Shown: piece after piece, positions 1-6,544 of the stretch | Layout: every line of letters starts with the position of its first letter | How positions within the stretch are numbered: the first letter of the stretch is position 1 | DNA from: Alphaproteobacteria bacterium | GTDB taxonomy: Bacteria > Pseudomonadota > Alphaproteobacteria > Paracaedibacterales > CAIULA01 | Assembly (NCBI GenBank): GCA_019751935.1 | Contig: JAIEMR010000070.1 | Coordinates: forward strand, 1 to 8,502 | DNA length: 8,502 bases | Direction of reading: 5' to 3' | Program-made: the position numbers and the translations under genes | Notes under the pieces: model-generated | The model's database searches: none | Seen by the model: the letters and a program-made list of their open reading frames with translations, nothing else | What the model was told of the DNA's origin: nothing

Positions 1-1107
1 CATACTTAAATTATTGCTTAAAGCAATACTTGTGTATCTTGTTTTTACCGAGAAACAATCCGCAAGAAATGACGGAATAGGACCTAAAAAGCTTCCGGTT
101 AAAAAGGATAAAGAAAGATGAACAATTAAAAATAAACTTACGTCTTTAGTTTTTAAAAGAGGGATAGAAAAAAAGCACAAAAGAATTGCACAAATAGACA
201 CGTAGGTTAGAATTTTCTTTCTTCCACATTTGTCTGATAATTTACCAGACATAACAGCAGCAATCCCTATTAACAAAACACCTGGTGTGTTTAATAGAGC
301 CGAGAGAAGGGGAGGTAACCCTTTAAAATTCTGCTGTGCATAGCCTGAATAGAAAACGGTCAGAGTATACATTCCAACAGCAAGATAACACTGCGCAATA
401 ATGGTAACAAGGATTGGCTTCAAATCCTTAGAAAAGACTTCTTTAATGGGAAGTTTTGATATTGAATTACCTTTCTGAAATTCAAGAAACCCTTGAGATT
501 CCTTTAAATTGAAACGTAAATAAATTGCCCATATGATCCCAACAGAACTAATTAAAAATGGTATTCTCCATCCCCATTCAAACATCTGTTCTTGGCTTAA
601 AGTGTTATGTAAAAGGGCCGATAAAAGAGACCCAAATGCCATTCCAATCACAAGACTTAAAGCTGCAATGCTGCCATAAAAGCCTTTATTTTTAAGTTCT
701 GCTCCTTCTACTAAATAAGTCATTGTTCCTGCGTATTCTCCGCCCATCGCAAGCCCCTGGAGCAAACGGATAAGAATCAAAAGAATTGAGGCCGATATTC
801 CTATGCTCTCGTAGGTGGGTAAAAGCCCAATCAAAAATGTTGGCACTGACATTAATGCCATAGAATAAAATAAGGCACTTTTTCTGCCAAATTTATCGCC
901 TATATGACCAAAAAGGATTCCACCTAAAGGTCTGACCATAATACCTATGGCAAACACCCCAAAAGCTTTGAATAAAGAGAGCAGGGGGGAGGAAGCAGGG
1001 AAAAATACGGCACCAATTACATGAGCAAAATAACCAAAAACAATAAACTCGTACCACTCAATAATATTTCCTATGGTGCAAGCTAAAAGTGATTTGGTAT
1101 TTTTCAT
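1..1107 (-). CDS. MFS transporter, metabolite:H+ symporter (ProP-like), C-terminus cut by window edge
   Basis: Reading the minus strand from the ATG at 1107 gives 369 uninterrupted codons that run off the left edge, so the C-terminus is missing. It is an inner-membrane secondary transporter. Visible signatures are an N-terminal TIGNIIEWYEF segment (residues 11-21, like the EWYDF motif of the metabolite:H+ symporter family), the MFS loop motif GHIGDKFGRK (67-76), RLLQGLAMGGEYAG (114-127), and the second-half loop motif GKLSDKCGRKK (288-298). About ten to eleven hydrophobic segments are visible of the usual twelve, with a hydrophilic central loop near 200-228. Relatives transport dicarboxylates, proline/betaine, shikimate and similar solutes; the substrate cannot be read from sequence. 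An AAGGA ribosome-binding site (1113-1117) lies 5 nt before the ATG. The gene starts 29 nt after the LuxR-type regulator on the same strand, with no terminator between them, so it is probably co-transcribed with that gene. Confidence 0.9.
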   Translation of the reverse strand, partial: MKNTKSLLACTIGNIIEWYEFIVFGYFAHVIGAVFFPASSPLLSLFKAFGVFAIGIMVRPLGGILFGHIGDKFGRKSALFYSMALMSVPTFLIGLLPTYESIGISASILLILIRLLQGLAMGGEYAGTMTYLVEGAELKNKGFYGSIAALSLVIGMAFGSLLSALLHNTLSQEQMFEWGWRIPFLISSVGIIWAIYLRFNLKESQGFLEFQKGNSISKLPIKEVFSKDLKPILVTIIAQCYLAVGMYTLTVFYSGYAQQNFKGLPPLLSALLNTPGVLLIGIAAVMSGKLSDKCGRKKILTYVSICAILLCFFSIPLLKTKDVSLFLIVHLSLSFLTGSFLGPIPSFLADCFSVKTRYTSIALSNNLSM

Positions 1108-1136
1108 GTTTTTCCTTGATAAAATCAATTACTTAT

Positions 1137-1964
1137 TTAGGCACCTAAATTAGAGGATTGAGTAATCTTTAAAAGCTTTGATTTGCTGTAACAGCCTGTT
1201 TTTTCCTTGATTTGGTTTACATAGCACTCAACAGTGCGAGGTGAAATTTCAAGAACAGCCGCCACTTCTTTTGCGCTTTTGCCAGTACCGAGCAGCTTAA
1301 GGCATTCGCTTTCCCGTTTGGTTAGCGTAACAAGGCCATTAGGTCCGTTTATTAAAAACTTATCGATCTTAATTTTGTTAATAATTTCTGACAAAGGGTT
1401 TAATAAATTATCTTGTGACGAAAATGGGGTCAAGCTGTGTTCAAGCTGCGCTAATTTTCCCTTATCGTTGACATTAATGATTTCATTAGATTTCAAGTTA
1501 AAATAATGTATAAAGTCCTCAAAATAAGGCAATGTGTTTAGATATATCTGCGATATACCAGCTCTGTCACAAGATGTAGAAAAAGTCCACAGCTCTAAAT
1601 AATCATCTTTCCATTTATAAAAGTTTATCCCATGCCACATCCCAAAATGGTTTAAAGCATCAAGAAAATGATCGTGACGCGTTGAAGGCCACAAAACCCT
1701 ATAGGAATGATTTAAGTGAGCAGTATCCATTGCTTCCTGGAAAAACGCTCCGTGATCCTTAACATTCTGATAGTGATATTTTAACCAATCTTGATTTGTT
1801 GAAAGAAACAAATATTGACCATTTTGATAAACACGCTTATAGCCAAATGTCGTCAAACCCAAAGGCTGAATGAAAAAATTACCAATAGAGGATATATTTT
1901 CTGCCATTTCCAAGCTATATTGCAAAGCACTTTTATTCTTTTGGGTCTCGCAAGACATAGACAT
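1137..1964 (-). CDS. LuxR-type HTH transcriptional regulator
   Basis: The 275-residue protein has a C-terminal LuxR/GerE-type helix-turn-helix at about residues 212-268: LTKRESECLKLLGTGKSAKE begins it, and SPRTVECYVNQIKEKTG (241-257) is the recognition-helix region. The N-terminal about 190 residues contain aromatic-rich stretches (around FGYKRVY, 40-46, and DWLKYHY, 59-65) and loosely resemble the layout of autoinducer-binding domains. The usual ligand-pocket W/Y/D pattern is not clearly conserved, so signal binding is inference. No phosphoacceptor receiver domain is evident and no luxI homologue is in view, so it would be a solo regulator. Two starts are possible. The ATG at 1964 is 4 nt from a GAGG (1969-1972) and the ATG at 1958 is 10 nt from it, differing by two residues. 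The transporter follows after 29 nt and is the most likely target. A candidate promoter lies at 2012-2041. Confidence 0.85.
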   Translation of the reverse strand: MSMSCETQKNKSALQYSLEMAENISSIGNFFIQPLGLTTFGYKRVYQNGQYLFLSTNQDWLKYHYQNVKDHGAFFQEAMDTAHLNHSYRVLWPSTRHDHFLDALNHFGMWHGINFYKWKDDYLELWTFSTSCDRAGISQIYLNTLPYFEDFIHYFNLKSNEIINVNDKGKLAQLEHSLTPFSSQDNLLNPLSEIINKIKIDKFLINGPNGLVTLTKRESECLKLLGTGKSAKEVAAVLEISPRTVECYVNQIKEKTGCYSKSKLLKITQSSNLGA

Positions 1965-2018
1965 ATAACCTCACAATAAAGCTAACGAATTCTAAAATAG
2001 CCATCTCTTAGGTTATAT
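1963..2018. repeat. 9-bp perfect inverted repeat flanking the luxR-type leader
   Basis: ATATAACCT at 1963-1971 and AGGTTATAT at 2010-2018 are exact reverse complements separated by 38 bp. The right arm contains the candidate -10 box and the left arm contains the Shine-Dalgarno AGG and part of the start codon of the leftward regulator. If transcription starts upstream of 2018, the arms could pair in RNA and hide the ribosome-binding site. If it starts near 2005, the arms can act only as a DNA-level operator pair. Confidence 0.5.
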
Positions 2019-2041
2019 TGGAAAATTTAACTAAAATTCAA
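2012..2041 (-). promoter_or_regulatory. Candidate sigma-70-type promoter of the luxR-type gene
   Basis: Read on the minus strand, TTGAAT (2036-2041) is followed after 18 bp by TATAAC (2012-2017), matching 4 of 6 and 5 of 6 consensus bases. Transcription would begin near 2005, giving a leader of about 40 nt before the ATG at 1964. The -10 box lies inside one arm of a 9-bp inverted repeat whose other arm covers the ribosome-binding site. In AT-rich DNA such matches arise by chance, so this remains a prediction. Confidence 0.4.
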
Positions 2042-2182
2042 TCCTAATTAGAAAGAAAAGGTAAAACTGTGAGTTGAGAGAATGAAATGGAGTAAGATTG
2101 TAAGCAAAAATTGTTTTTTCAAATCTGCATGATGATGTCTTCGTTAATAAACTCTCCATATTACAACTTCATTTTAAAGGCT

Positions 2183-2194
2183 TTCTATATAGAA
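2183..2194. repeat. 12-bp perfect palindrome TTCTATATAGAA
   Basis: This is a perfect 12-bp dyad in the middle of the divergent intergenic region. It extends to a longer imperfect one (GCT at 2180-2182 with AGC at 2194-2196 if one base is bulged). It could be an operator or a weak hairpin. It lies about 150 bp from the candidate promoter of the leftward gene and about 260 bp from that of mucR, so it is not placed to act at either -35 box. Confidence 0.35.
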
Positions 2195-2263
2195 GCAAAA
2201 TCTTTGAAGCTTTGGGGAAGGCTAGAAAGGTATACTCTCAATCCATGCATATAAATCGCATAA

Positions 2264-2276
2264 TCCATATTATGGA
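2264..2276. repeat. Inverted repeat TCCATA-T-TATGGA
   Basis: This is a 6+1+6 perfect dyad in the intergenic region, of a size typical for a dimeric regulator half-site pair. There is no T-run after it, so it is not a terminator. No binding protein can be assigned from sequence. Confidence 0.35.
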
Positions 2277-2433
2277 AAGTAAAATGTAATTTTCTACAAC
2301 TTAACTAACATATGACAAAAATCATTAAACTTTACAAACAAGGGGCTATGTTTAGACATCTCGACACCCTCAGAAAAATTTTAGATCCAAACAGCTTAAA
2401 GAAATAAAATCTAAAAAATTATTTATTAAGCTC

Positions 2434-2448
2434 AACAATAGTATTGTT
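2434..2448. promoter_or_regulatory. Perfect dyad AACAATA-G-TATTGTT overlapping mucR -35 region
   Basis: Two 7-bp arms with a single central G form a perfect 15-bp palindrome, directly followed by a T-run reaching 2454. The right arm contains the first bases of the candidate mucR -35 hexamer (2444-2449), so a bound protein would block the promoter. An autoregulatory operator is plausible because MucR/Ros proteins are known to repress their own genes. The palindrome plus T-run could also be a weak terminator for an upstream transcript, but the stem has only one G-C pair per arm and a very tight loop, which makes that less likely. Confidence 0.4.
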
Positions 2449-2471
2449 TTTTTTATTGTATGAAGTATAAA
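2444..2471 (+). promoter_or_regulatory. Candidate mucR promoter
   Basis: TTGTTT (2444-2449) and TATAAA (2466-2471) are separated by 16 bp, giving a predicted transcription start near 2478 and a leader of about 27 nt before the GTG at 2505. It is the best-positioned pair upstream of mucR. The T-rich background means that alternatives cannot be excluded. Confidence 0.45.
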
Positions 2472-2504
2472 ATACATAAAATGTTTATTATAAGGATTAT
2501 CTAA

Positions 2505-2933
2505 GTGTCTGAGACTCTAACCCATAACGACTTATTTAAAATGACAATTGATATGGTTTCTTCCTATCTATCAAACCATACCGTAACATTAGAAGAAATT
2601 CCTGCAGTTATCGCTAAAATTTACCAAACACTTTCTGCTGCAAATGAAACACCTAGCAGCTTTAGAAATCGCCCTGCTCATCAACCAGCAGTTCCAATTT
2701 CAGAATCAGTTACAGATGAGTATATTGTTTGTTTAGAAGACGGCAAAAAACTTCAGATGCTTAAGCGCCATTTAAATACAGTTTATAAAATGAGCTTAGA
2801 CCAATACAAGGAACGCTGGGGTCTTCCAGCAGACTATCCTGTTGTTTCTCCAAATTATGCAAAACGTAGAAGCCAAATCGCTAAAAACACAGGCCTTGGC
2901 TTAACAGGTCGTCGCAGCCGTCGCGTAGCTTAA
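2505..2933 (+). CDS. mucR: MucR/Ros family transcriptional regulator
   Basis: The 142-residue cytoplasmic DNA-binding protein belongs to the MucR/Ros family, alphaproteobacterial global regulators of surface polysaccharide, virulence and cell-cycle genes that act in an H-NS-like way on AT-rich DNA. The length is typical. The N-terminal helical part (residues about 8-46, with VSSYLSNHTVTLEEIPAVI in the middle) corresponds to the oligomerisation domain, followed by a Pro/Ser-rich linker (49-68). The zinc-finger-like DNA-binding domain (72-133) has CLEDGKKLQMLKRHL (76-90), YKERWGLPADYPVVSPNYA (101-119) and a basic tail RRSRR (136-140). C76, D79 and H89 occupy zinc-ligand positions, but the last His position is V93/Y94, so zinc may not be bound. 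The start is GTG, with TAAGGA (2491-2496) 8 nt upstream; an ATG at 2481 is closed by an in-frame stop. The gene has its own terminator and is convergent with comEC. Confidence 0.95.
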   Translation: MSETLTHNDLFKMTIDMVSSYLSNHTVTLEEIPAVIAKIYQTLSAANETPSSFRNRPAHQPAVPISESVTDEYIVCLEDGKKLQMLKRHLNTVYKMSLDQYKERWGLPADYPVVSPNYAKRRSQIAKNTGLGLTGRRSRRVA

Positions 2934-2953
2934 AGCACATTTCTTTACATTGT

Positions 2954-2986
2954 AAGCCCAAGTTATTTTATAGCTTGGGTTTTTTT
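2954..2986 (+). terminator. Rho-independent terminator of mucR
   Basis: CCCAAG (2957-2962) pairs with CTTGGG (2974-2979). The stem extends inward by about four pairs (one U-G) to a three-base loop and outward through A/U pairs, and a run of seven T (2980-2986) follows. It begins 20 nt after the mucR stop codon. The hairpin overlaps the stop codon (2968-2970) and last codons of convergent comEC. On the minus strand no good T-run follows the stem, so it probably stops only rightward transcription. Confidence 0.85.
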
Positions 2987-5076
2987 ATTTTCTTAACTCT
3001 TACTCTCCAAGGGCGTTTACCAAAATACTCTGCAGCATTTACGACCTTAATAGCATTTGGATAAACCCAAAGATAATGCCCTCCCCTCCTACTCAATTGA
3101 AATCTGTCAATAATAGATGAAGGGGCTATTTTATCTCGGCAAACTCTCCAGACGTATCCATTACTAATAAGCCGTGGATTATGTGAACAGTACTGGCTAA
3201 CATAAGCGTCTGTTTCTTCATAAGATCGTTTTTGTCCTTTTTCATCTAGGTAAGGATTTGAAATAAGCGTTATTTTACTTACATCAGAAGGATAATAAAT
3301 TACTTGGCTGTTCCAAAGTTTAATCTCAGTTAACCCCAGTTCCTTTGCCCAAATATCACTAGCAAACGTTCCGCGTTTCACTGATGATAGATTGAGGGTT
3401 TTACCTGAACGATAGGCAATAACTTCATCTGTTATATAGATATGAGGATGATGGTCATAAAAAATGAAAAAACCTGAAAAACAAATAGGAACAAGACCCA
3501 GCCATCTCCATTTTTCTTTCCACAAACATAACCAAAGCCCTCCAAAGGTTGTTAAGACTATGAATAAATAATGAGGCGTTGCTACTAAAATTGCCGCTCC
3601 TGGCCAATGGGCAATCTTTTCAGCGGCAAATACTAAAAGACTCAGCCATAAGTCTAATATTTTAAAAATCCAGATAAACTTACCAAATACCAAAGAAAGA
3701 ACCGCCAGCAAAACAGTTGGCATGATCAAAAGGCTCATTAAGGGAATTGCCAATAAATTTCCTGCAATAGCCTGCAAAGTAAAGCGATTAAAGGTATAAA
3801 TCACCAGAGGAGTCGTTGCTAACGTTGCAACCACCGTTGTTAAAACGATACCAATGCTATGCCCTAAATATTTTCGGTACCAGTGTCCACCAGCAATCCA
3901 ATTTTTGAGGAATGTCCATCCTCCTTCATAGGTCGCAATTAGCGCAATCACGGCCGCGAAAGACAATTGAAAGCTAATAGACAATATACTTTCTGGAAAA
4001 AGAAGCAAAATAAAGGTTGCTGCAATCGAAAGGGAGCGCATGGATATTGGGTTTCTGTCTAAACAAATGCCTACCATAACAAGAGCCGTCATAAAAAACG
4101 CCCTTTGAGCTGGAAAACCAAAGCCAGAGATTGCTAAATAACCACTCGTTGCAAAGATAGATACAATTGCTGCCCATTTTTTAACAAAAAACCGCTCCAC
4201 AAAAAATGGAATCAGCGCAAAGCCTCTTCTCACTATCAAAAAAATAAGACCAGCCACAAGACTTATGTGGAGTCCAGAAATTGCTAAAATATGAGCAATT
4301 CCAGCATCTATAAAATTTTGTCTAACTTCTTTTGGAATTCCTGAACGATCGCCGGTTACTAGTGCTGCTGCAATTTGGCCATTCACTCCTGGAATTTCTT
4401 TTCTCAAAGTTTGAGTCAATTGATACCTGAGCCTTGAAAGAGGCGTACTCTGTGCAATTTCAACTAATTCACAAGCTTTTTTGCCTCTTCCAACAGCGCC
4501 TATCCCTGCAAAATAAGCTTGCTGCTGAAAATCATAACCAAACAAACTTAAGGGAAATGATATTGGTAAAAGGTCTGCTTTGCATCTAACCAAATCACCT
4601 GGTTTTCCTTCAATAAGATGATCAGCAATATTTAGGCGGACTGTGTGTGGCAGTCCTTTTTGCTTTTCTTCATAAGATACATCACCTAACAGTATCCTTC
4701 TCTTATTTCCTTTTTTATAGGGAGGATGTTCTATATCTTTTATCGTTCCAGTTATAAAAACATCATTAAGTTGATGGCCCAGCATCGGTGTTGAAAGCGT
4801 ATCTGTTCGAATTTTGGCAACCGTAAAACCAATAATTATGCTTAAAAAGCCATAAAGAAAAAAACGAATGGATGTTTCGTTTTGAAAAGAAGCATGACGA
4901 AAATAATAAAGGTTCCAAATAAGGCTAACAGATATGCATAAAAATATAAAAAGGACAGAAATTAAATGAGGCTCAAATGGCAGAGTAAAATATGTAGCGA
5001 TCCCTGCTCCCATTCCAACGGGCCACCACAAAAACCAACGGAAAACCTCAGCGTTTAAACAATTTATGAATACCAC
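2968..5076 (-). CDS. comEC: ComEC/Rec2 DNA-uptake channel protein
   Basis: The 702-residue polytopic inner-membrane protein should move single-stranded DNA across the cytoplasmic membrane during natural transformation. An N-terminal membrane segment pair (about 13-55 and 70-88) precedes a soluble OB-like DUF4131 region (about 100-205). The Competence domain follows (about 225-500), with the family hallmark spanning 235-275, including TGDRSGIP (241-248) and HILAISGLHISL (262-273), then multiple membrane helices. The C-terminal soluble part (about 545-702) has no HxHxDH metallo-beta-lactamase motif and ends with a GKRPWRVR tail, as in other alphaproteobacterial members that lack the nuclease-like domain. 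The GTG start has no independent Shine-Dalgarno. A good AAAAGG and an ATG (5086-5088) lie just upstream but are cut off by an in-frame TAG (5077-5079). An extended -10-like TGGTATAGC (5120-5128, minus strand) might be its own promoter. glmM lies 86 nt upstream on the same strand. Confidence 0.93.
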   Translation of the reverse strand: MVFINCLNAEVFRWFLWWPVGMGAGIATYFTLPFEPHLISVLFIFLCISVSLIWNLYYFRHASFQNETSIRFFLYGFLSIIIGFTVAKIRTDTLSTPMLGHQLNDVFITGTIKDIEHPPYKKGNKRRILLGDVSYEEKQKGLPHTVRLNIADHLIEGKPGDLVRCKADLLPISFPLSLFGYDFQQQAYFAGIGAVGRGKKACELVEIAQSTPLSRLRYQLTQTLRKEIPGVNGQIAAALVTGDRSGIPKEVRQNFIDAGIAHILAISGLHISLVAGLIFLIVRRGFALIPFFVERFFVKKWAAIVSIFATSGYLAISGFGFPAQRAFFMTALVMVGICLDRNPISMRSLSIAATFILLLFPESILSISFQLSFAAVIALIATYEGGWTFLKNWIAGGHWYRKYLGHSIGIVLTTVVATLATTPLVIYTFNRFTLQAIAGNLLAIPLMSLLIMPTVLLAVLSLVFGKFIWIFKILDLWLSLLVFAAEKIAHWPGAAILVATPHYLFIVLTTFGGLWLCLWKEKWRWLGLVPICFSGFFIFYDHHPHIYITDEVIAYRSGKTLNLSSVKRGTFASDIWAKELGLTEIKLWNSQVIYYPSDVSKITLISNPYLDEKGQKRSYEETDAYVSQYCSHNPRLISNGYVWRVCRDKIAPSSIIDRFQLSRRGGHYLWVYPNAIKVVNAAEYFGKRPWRVRVKKIKKPKL

Positions 5077-5162
5077 CTAAAAGACCATAAAATGAACCTT
5101 TTAGATGATTGTAATTGTTGCTATACCAAAATGATATAATTTTATTGACGACTCTATTTTTA

Positions 5163-6536
5163 TTAAGCCGCCAAATTACCGCAACCTTTGATTATTTCTG
5201 CCAAATTATGAACAATCTTTAAAAGTAAATTTTGGTCATCGCCTTGCGCCATAATGCGAATCAACGGTTCTGTTCCAGAAGCTCTTACAAGTAAACGACC
5301 GGAATCCCCCAGTTCTTGTTCTGCTCCTTTTATAGCACGAGACATTGATGGTGAATTTAAATCTATCTTTTTTGAAATACGCATGTTCTTTAAAATCTGT
5401 GGAACTGGTATAAAGGTTGATGCCAATTCACTCACTTTACATTTACTTTTTTGTAGCAAACTTAAAACTTGAAGAGCGGCGATTAATCCATCACCTGTTG
5501 TAACGTAGTCGCTGAGGATTATATGTCCTGATTGCTCCCCCCCAATATTACAGCCAGTTTCCTTCATCATTTCCAAAACACAGCGATCACCAACTGAAGC
5601 TCTATGCAGGGTCAGATCTTTATCTTGCAAATATCTTTCAAATCCAAGGTTGGACATAACAGTAGAAACAACCCCCTCTCCTTTCAAAGAGCCATTTGCA
5701 AGCCAAACAGTGGCAATTAAAGCCATCAATTGGTCACCGTCCAAAGTTGCCCCGTTTTCATCGATCATAATTAACCGATCTGCATCACCGTCCAAAGCAA
5801 TACCAAGATCGGCTTTTTCTTCTAGGACTCTTTTTTTGATTAAATCAAGAGATGTAGCACCGCAATCTTTGTTGATGTTCAATCCATTAGGCTCAATTCC
5901 AATTGGAATCACATCAGCTCCAAGTTCCCACAAAACCTTGGGAGCAACTTTATAACCCGCACCATTTGCACAGTCTAAAACTATTTTTAAACCATCAAGA
6001 CGCTGTCCTCTTGGAAAGGTAGCTTTTGCAAATTCAATATAACGACCCGCAGCGTCATCAAGGCGTTTTGCTTTACCAACTTTTCCAGAAGAAGCAAGGG
6101 GAATATCAGAGGCTGCAAGTTCTTCAATTTTTATCTCATCTTCCGCGGAAAGTTTATAGCCGTCTGCTGTAAAAAACTTAATCCCATTGTCTTCAAATGG
6201 ATTATGAGAAGCTGAAATCATGACGCCTAAGTTTGCTCTTAAGGAACGAGTCAGCATAGAAACGGCGGGCGTAGGTAATGGACCTAAAAGGACAACATCT
6301 GCGCCCATAGCAACAAATCCCGCCATAAGGGCTGCTTCTACCATGTATCCAGACAAGCGCGTGTCTTTCCCGATCACTACCATAAAACGATGATCACCAT
6401 GGATCCATTCATGAGGCATTTTTTTCATAAAATAATGTGATGAAGCCATGGCTAGCTTTAAAATTACATCGGGTGACATAGGCCAAGAATTTGCTTGGCC
6501 GCGGACACCATCTGTTCCAAATAATCTAGATTGCAT
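5163..6536 (-). CDS. glmM: Phosphoglucosamine mutase
   Basis: This cytoplasmic enzyme interconverts glucosamine-6-phosphate and glucosamine-1-phosphate, the step before GlmU on the route to UDP-GlcNAc for peptidoglycan and LPS. At 457 residues it has the usual length and all four domains of the alpha-D-phosphohexomutase superfamily. FGTDGVRG is at 6-13. The catalytic phosphoserine loop ISASHNP is at 107-113 with Ser110 as the phosphorylated residue. The Mg-binding DGDADR is at 249-254, the sugar-recognition loop GGEQSGH at 332-338, and the C-terminal phosphate-binding RASGTEPLIR at 418-427. The GEQSGH and RASGTEP loops favour GlmM over phosphomannomutase/phosphoglucomutase. The ATG lies 8 nt after the ftsH stop, and its AAAGG site overlaps the ftsH stop codon, so translation is probably coupled. 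No hairpin terminator follows the stop. Confidence 0.97.
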   Translation of the reverse strand: MQSRLFGTDGVRGQANSWPMSPDVILKLAMASSHYFMKKMPHEWIHGDHRFMVVIGKDTRLSGYMVEAALMAGFVAMGADVVLLGPLPTPAVSMLTRSLRANLGVMISASHNPFEDNGIKFFTADGYKLSAEDEIKIEELAASDIPLASSGKVGKAKRLDDAAGRYIEFAKATFPRGQRLDGLKIVLDCANGAGYKVAPKVLWELGADVIPIGIEPNGLNINKDCGATSLDLIKKRVLEEKADLGIALDGDADRLIMIDENGATLDGDQLMALIATVWLANGSLKGEGVVSTVMSNLGFERYLQDKDLTLHRASVGDRCVLEMMKETGCNIGGEQSGHIILSDYVTTGDGLIAALQVLSLLQKSKCKVSELASTFIPVPQILKNMRISKKIDLNSPSMSRAIKGAEQELGDSGRLLVRASGTEPLIRIMAQGDDQNLLLKIVHNLAEIIKGCGNLAA

Positions 6537-6544
6537 AATGACCT

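Larger units (their letters stand above)
1965..2504. other. Divergent AT-rich intergenic region between luxR-type gene and mucR
   Basis: This 540-bp non-coding stretch separates the leftward regulator from rightward mucR and is more AT-rich than the flanking genes. It contains a candidate leftward promoter (2012-2041), a candidate mucR promoter (2444-2471), and a 9-bp inverted repeat (1963-1971 with 2010-2018). It also contains three compact palindromes at 2183-2194, 2264-2276 and 2434-2448. Only very short open frames exist here: 31 codons at 2312-2407 on the plus strand and 42 codons at 2031-2159 on the minus strand, both without a good ribosome-binding site. I saw no tRNA, no gene remnant I could recognise and no IS ends. 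AT-rich DNA with many T-A steps is the kind of target MucR proteins are known to bind, so the region may be a regulatory hub, but that is inference. Confidence 0.6.

Noticed and set aside
2082..2132. 16-codon frame starting MKWSKIV on the plus strand
   Set aside because: Too short, with no promoter nearby and no link to a downstream gene that would make it a leader peptide.
2031..2159. 42-codon open frame on the minus strand upstream of the LuxR-type gene
   Set aside because: No convincing ribosome-binding site and no recognisable domain; it overlaps the candidate promoter, and its composition fits chance in AT-rich DNA.
2181..2229. 7-bp inverted repeat CTTTCTA/TAGAAAG with 35-bp spacing
   Set aside because: Short arms with a long spacer in AT-rich sequence, not paired further; expected by chance.
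3974..4177. 67-codon minus-strand frame inside comEC
   Set aside because: It is an alternative-frame shadow of the Competence domain region; the comEC frame is uninterrupted there.
5135..5140. Plus-strand TATAAT between comEC and glmM
   Set aside because: No -35 at suitable spacing, and transcription would run antisense into glmM; probably chance in AT-rich DNA.
5650..5955. 101-codon open frame on the plus strand
   Set aside because: It lies antisense inside glmM, whose catalytic motifs are intact, and shows no independent start signal.
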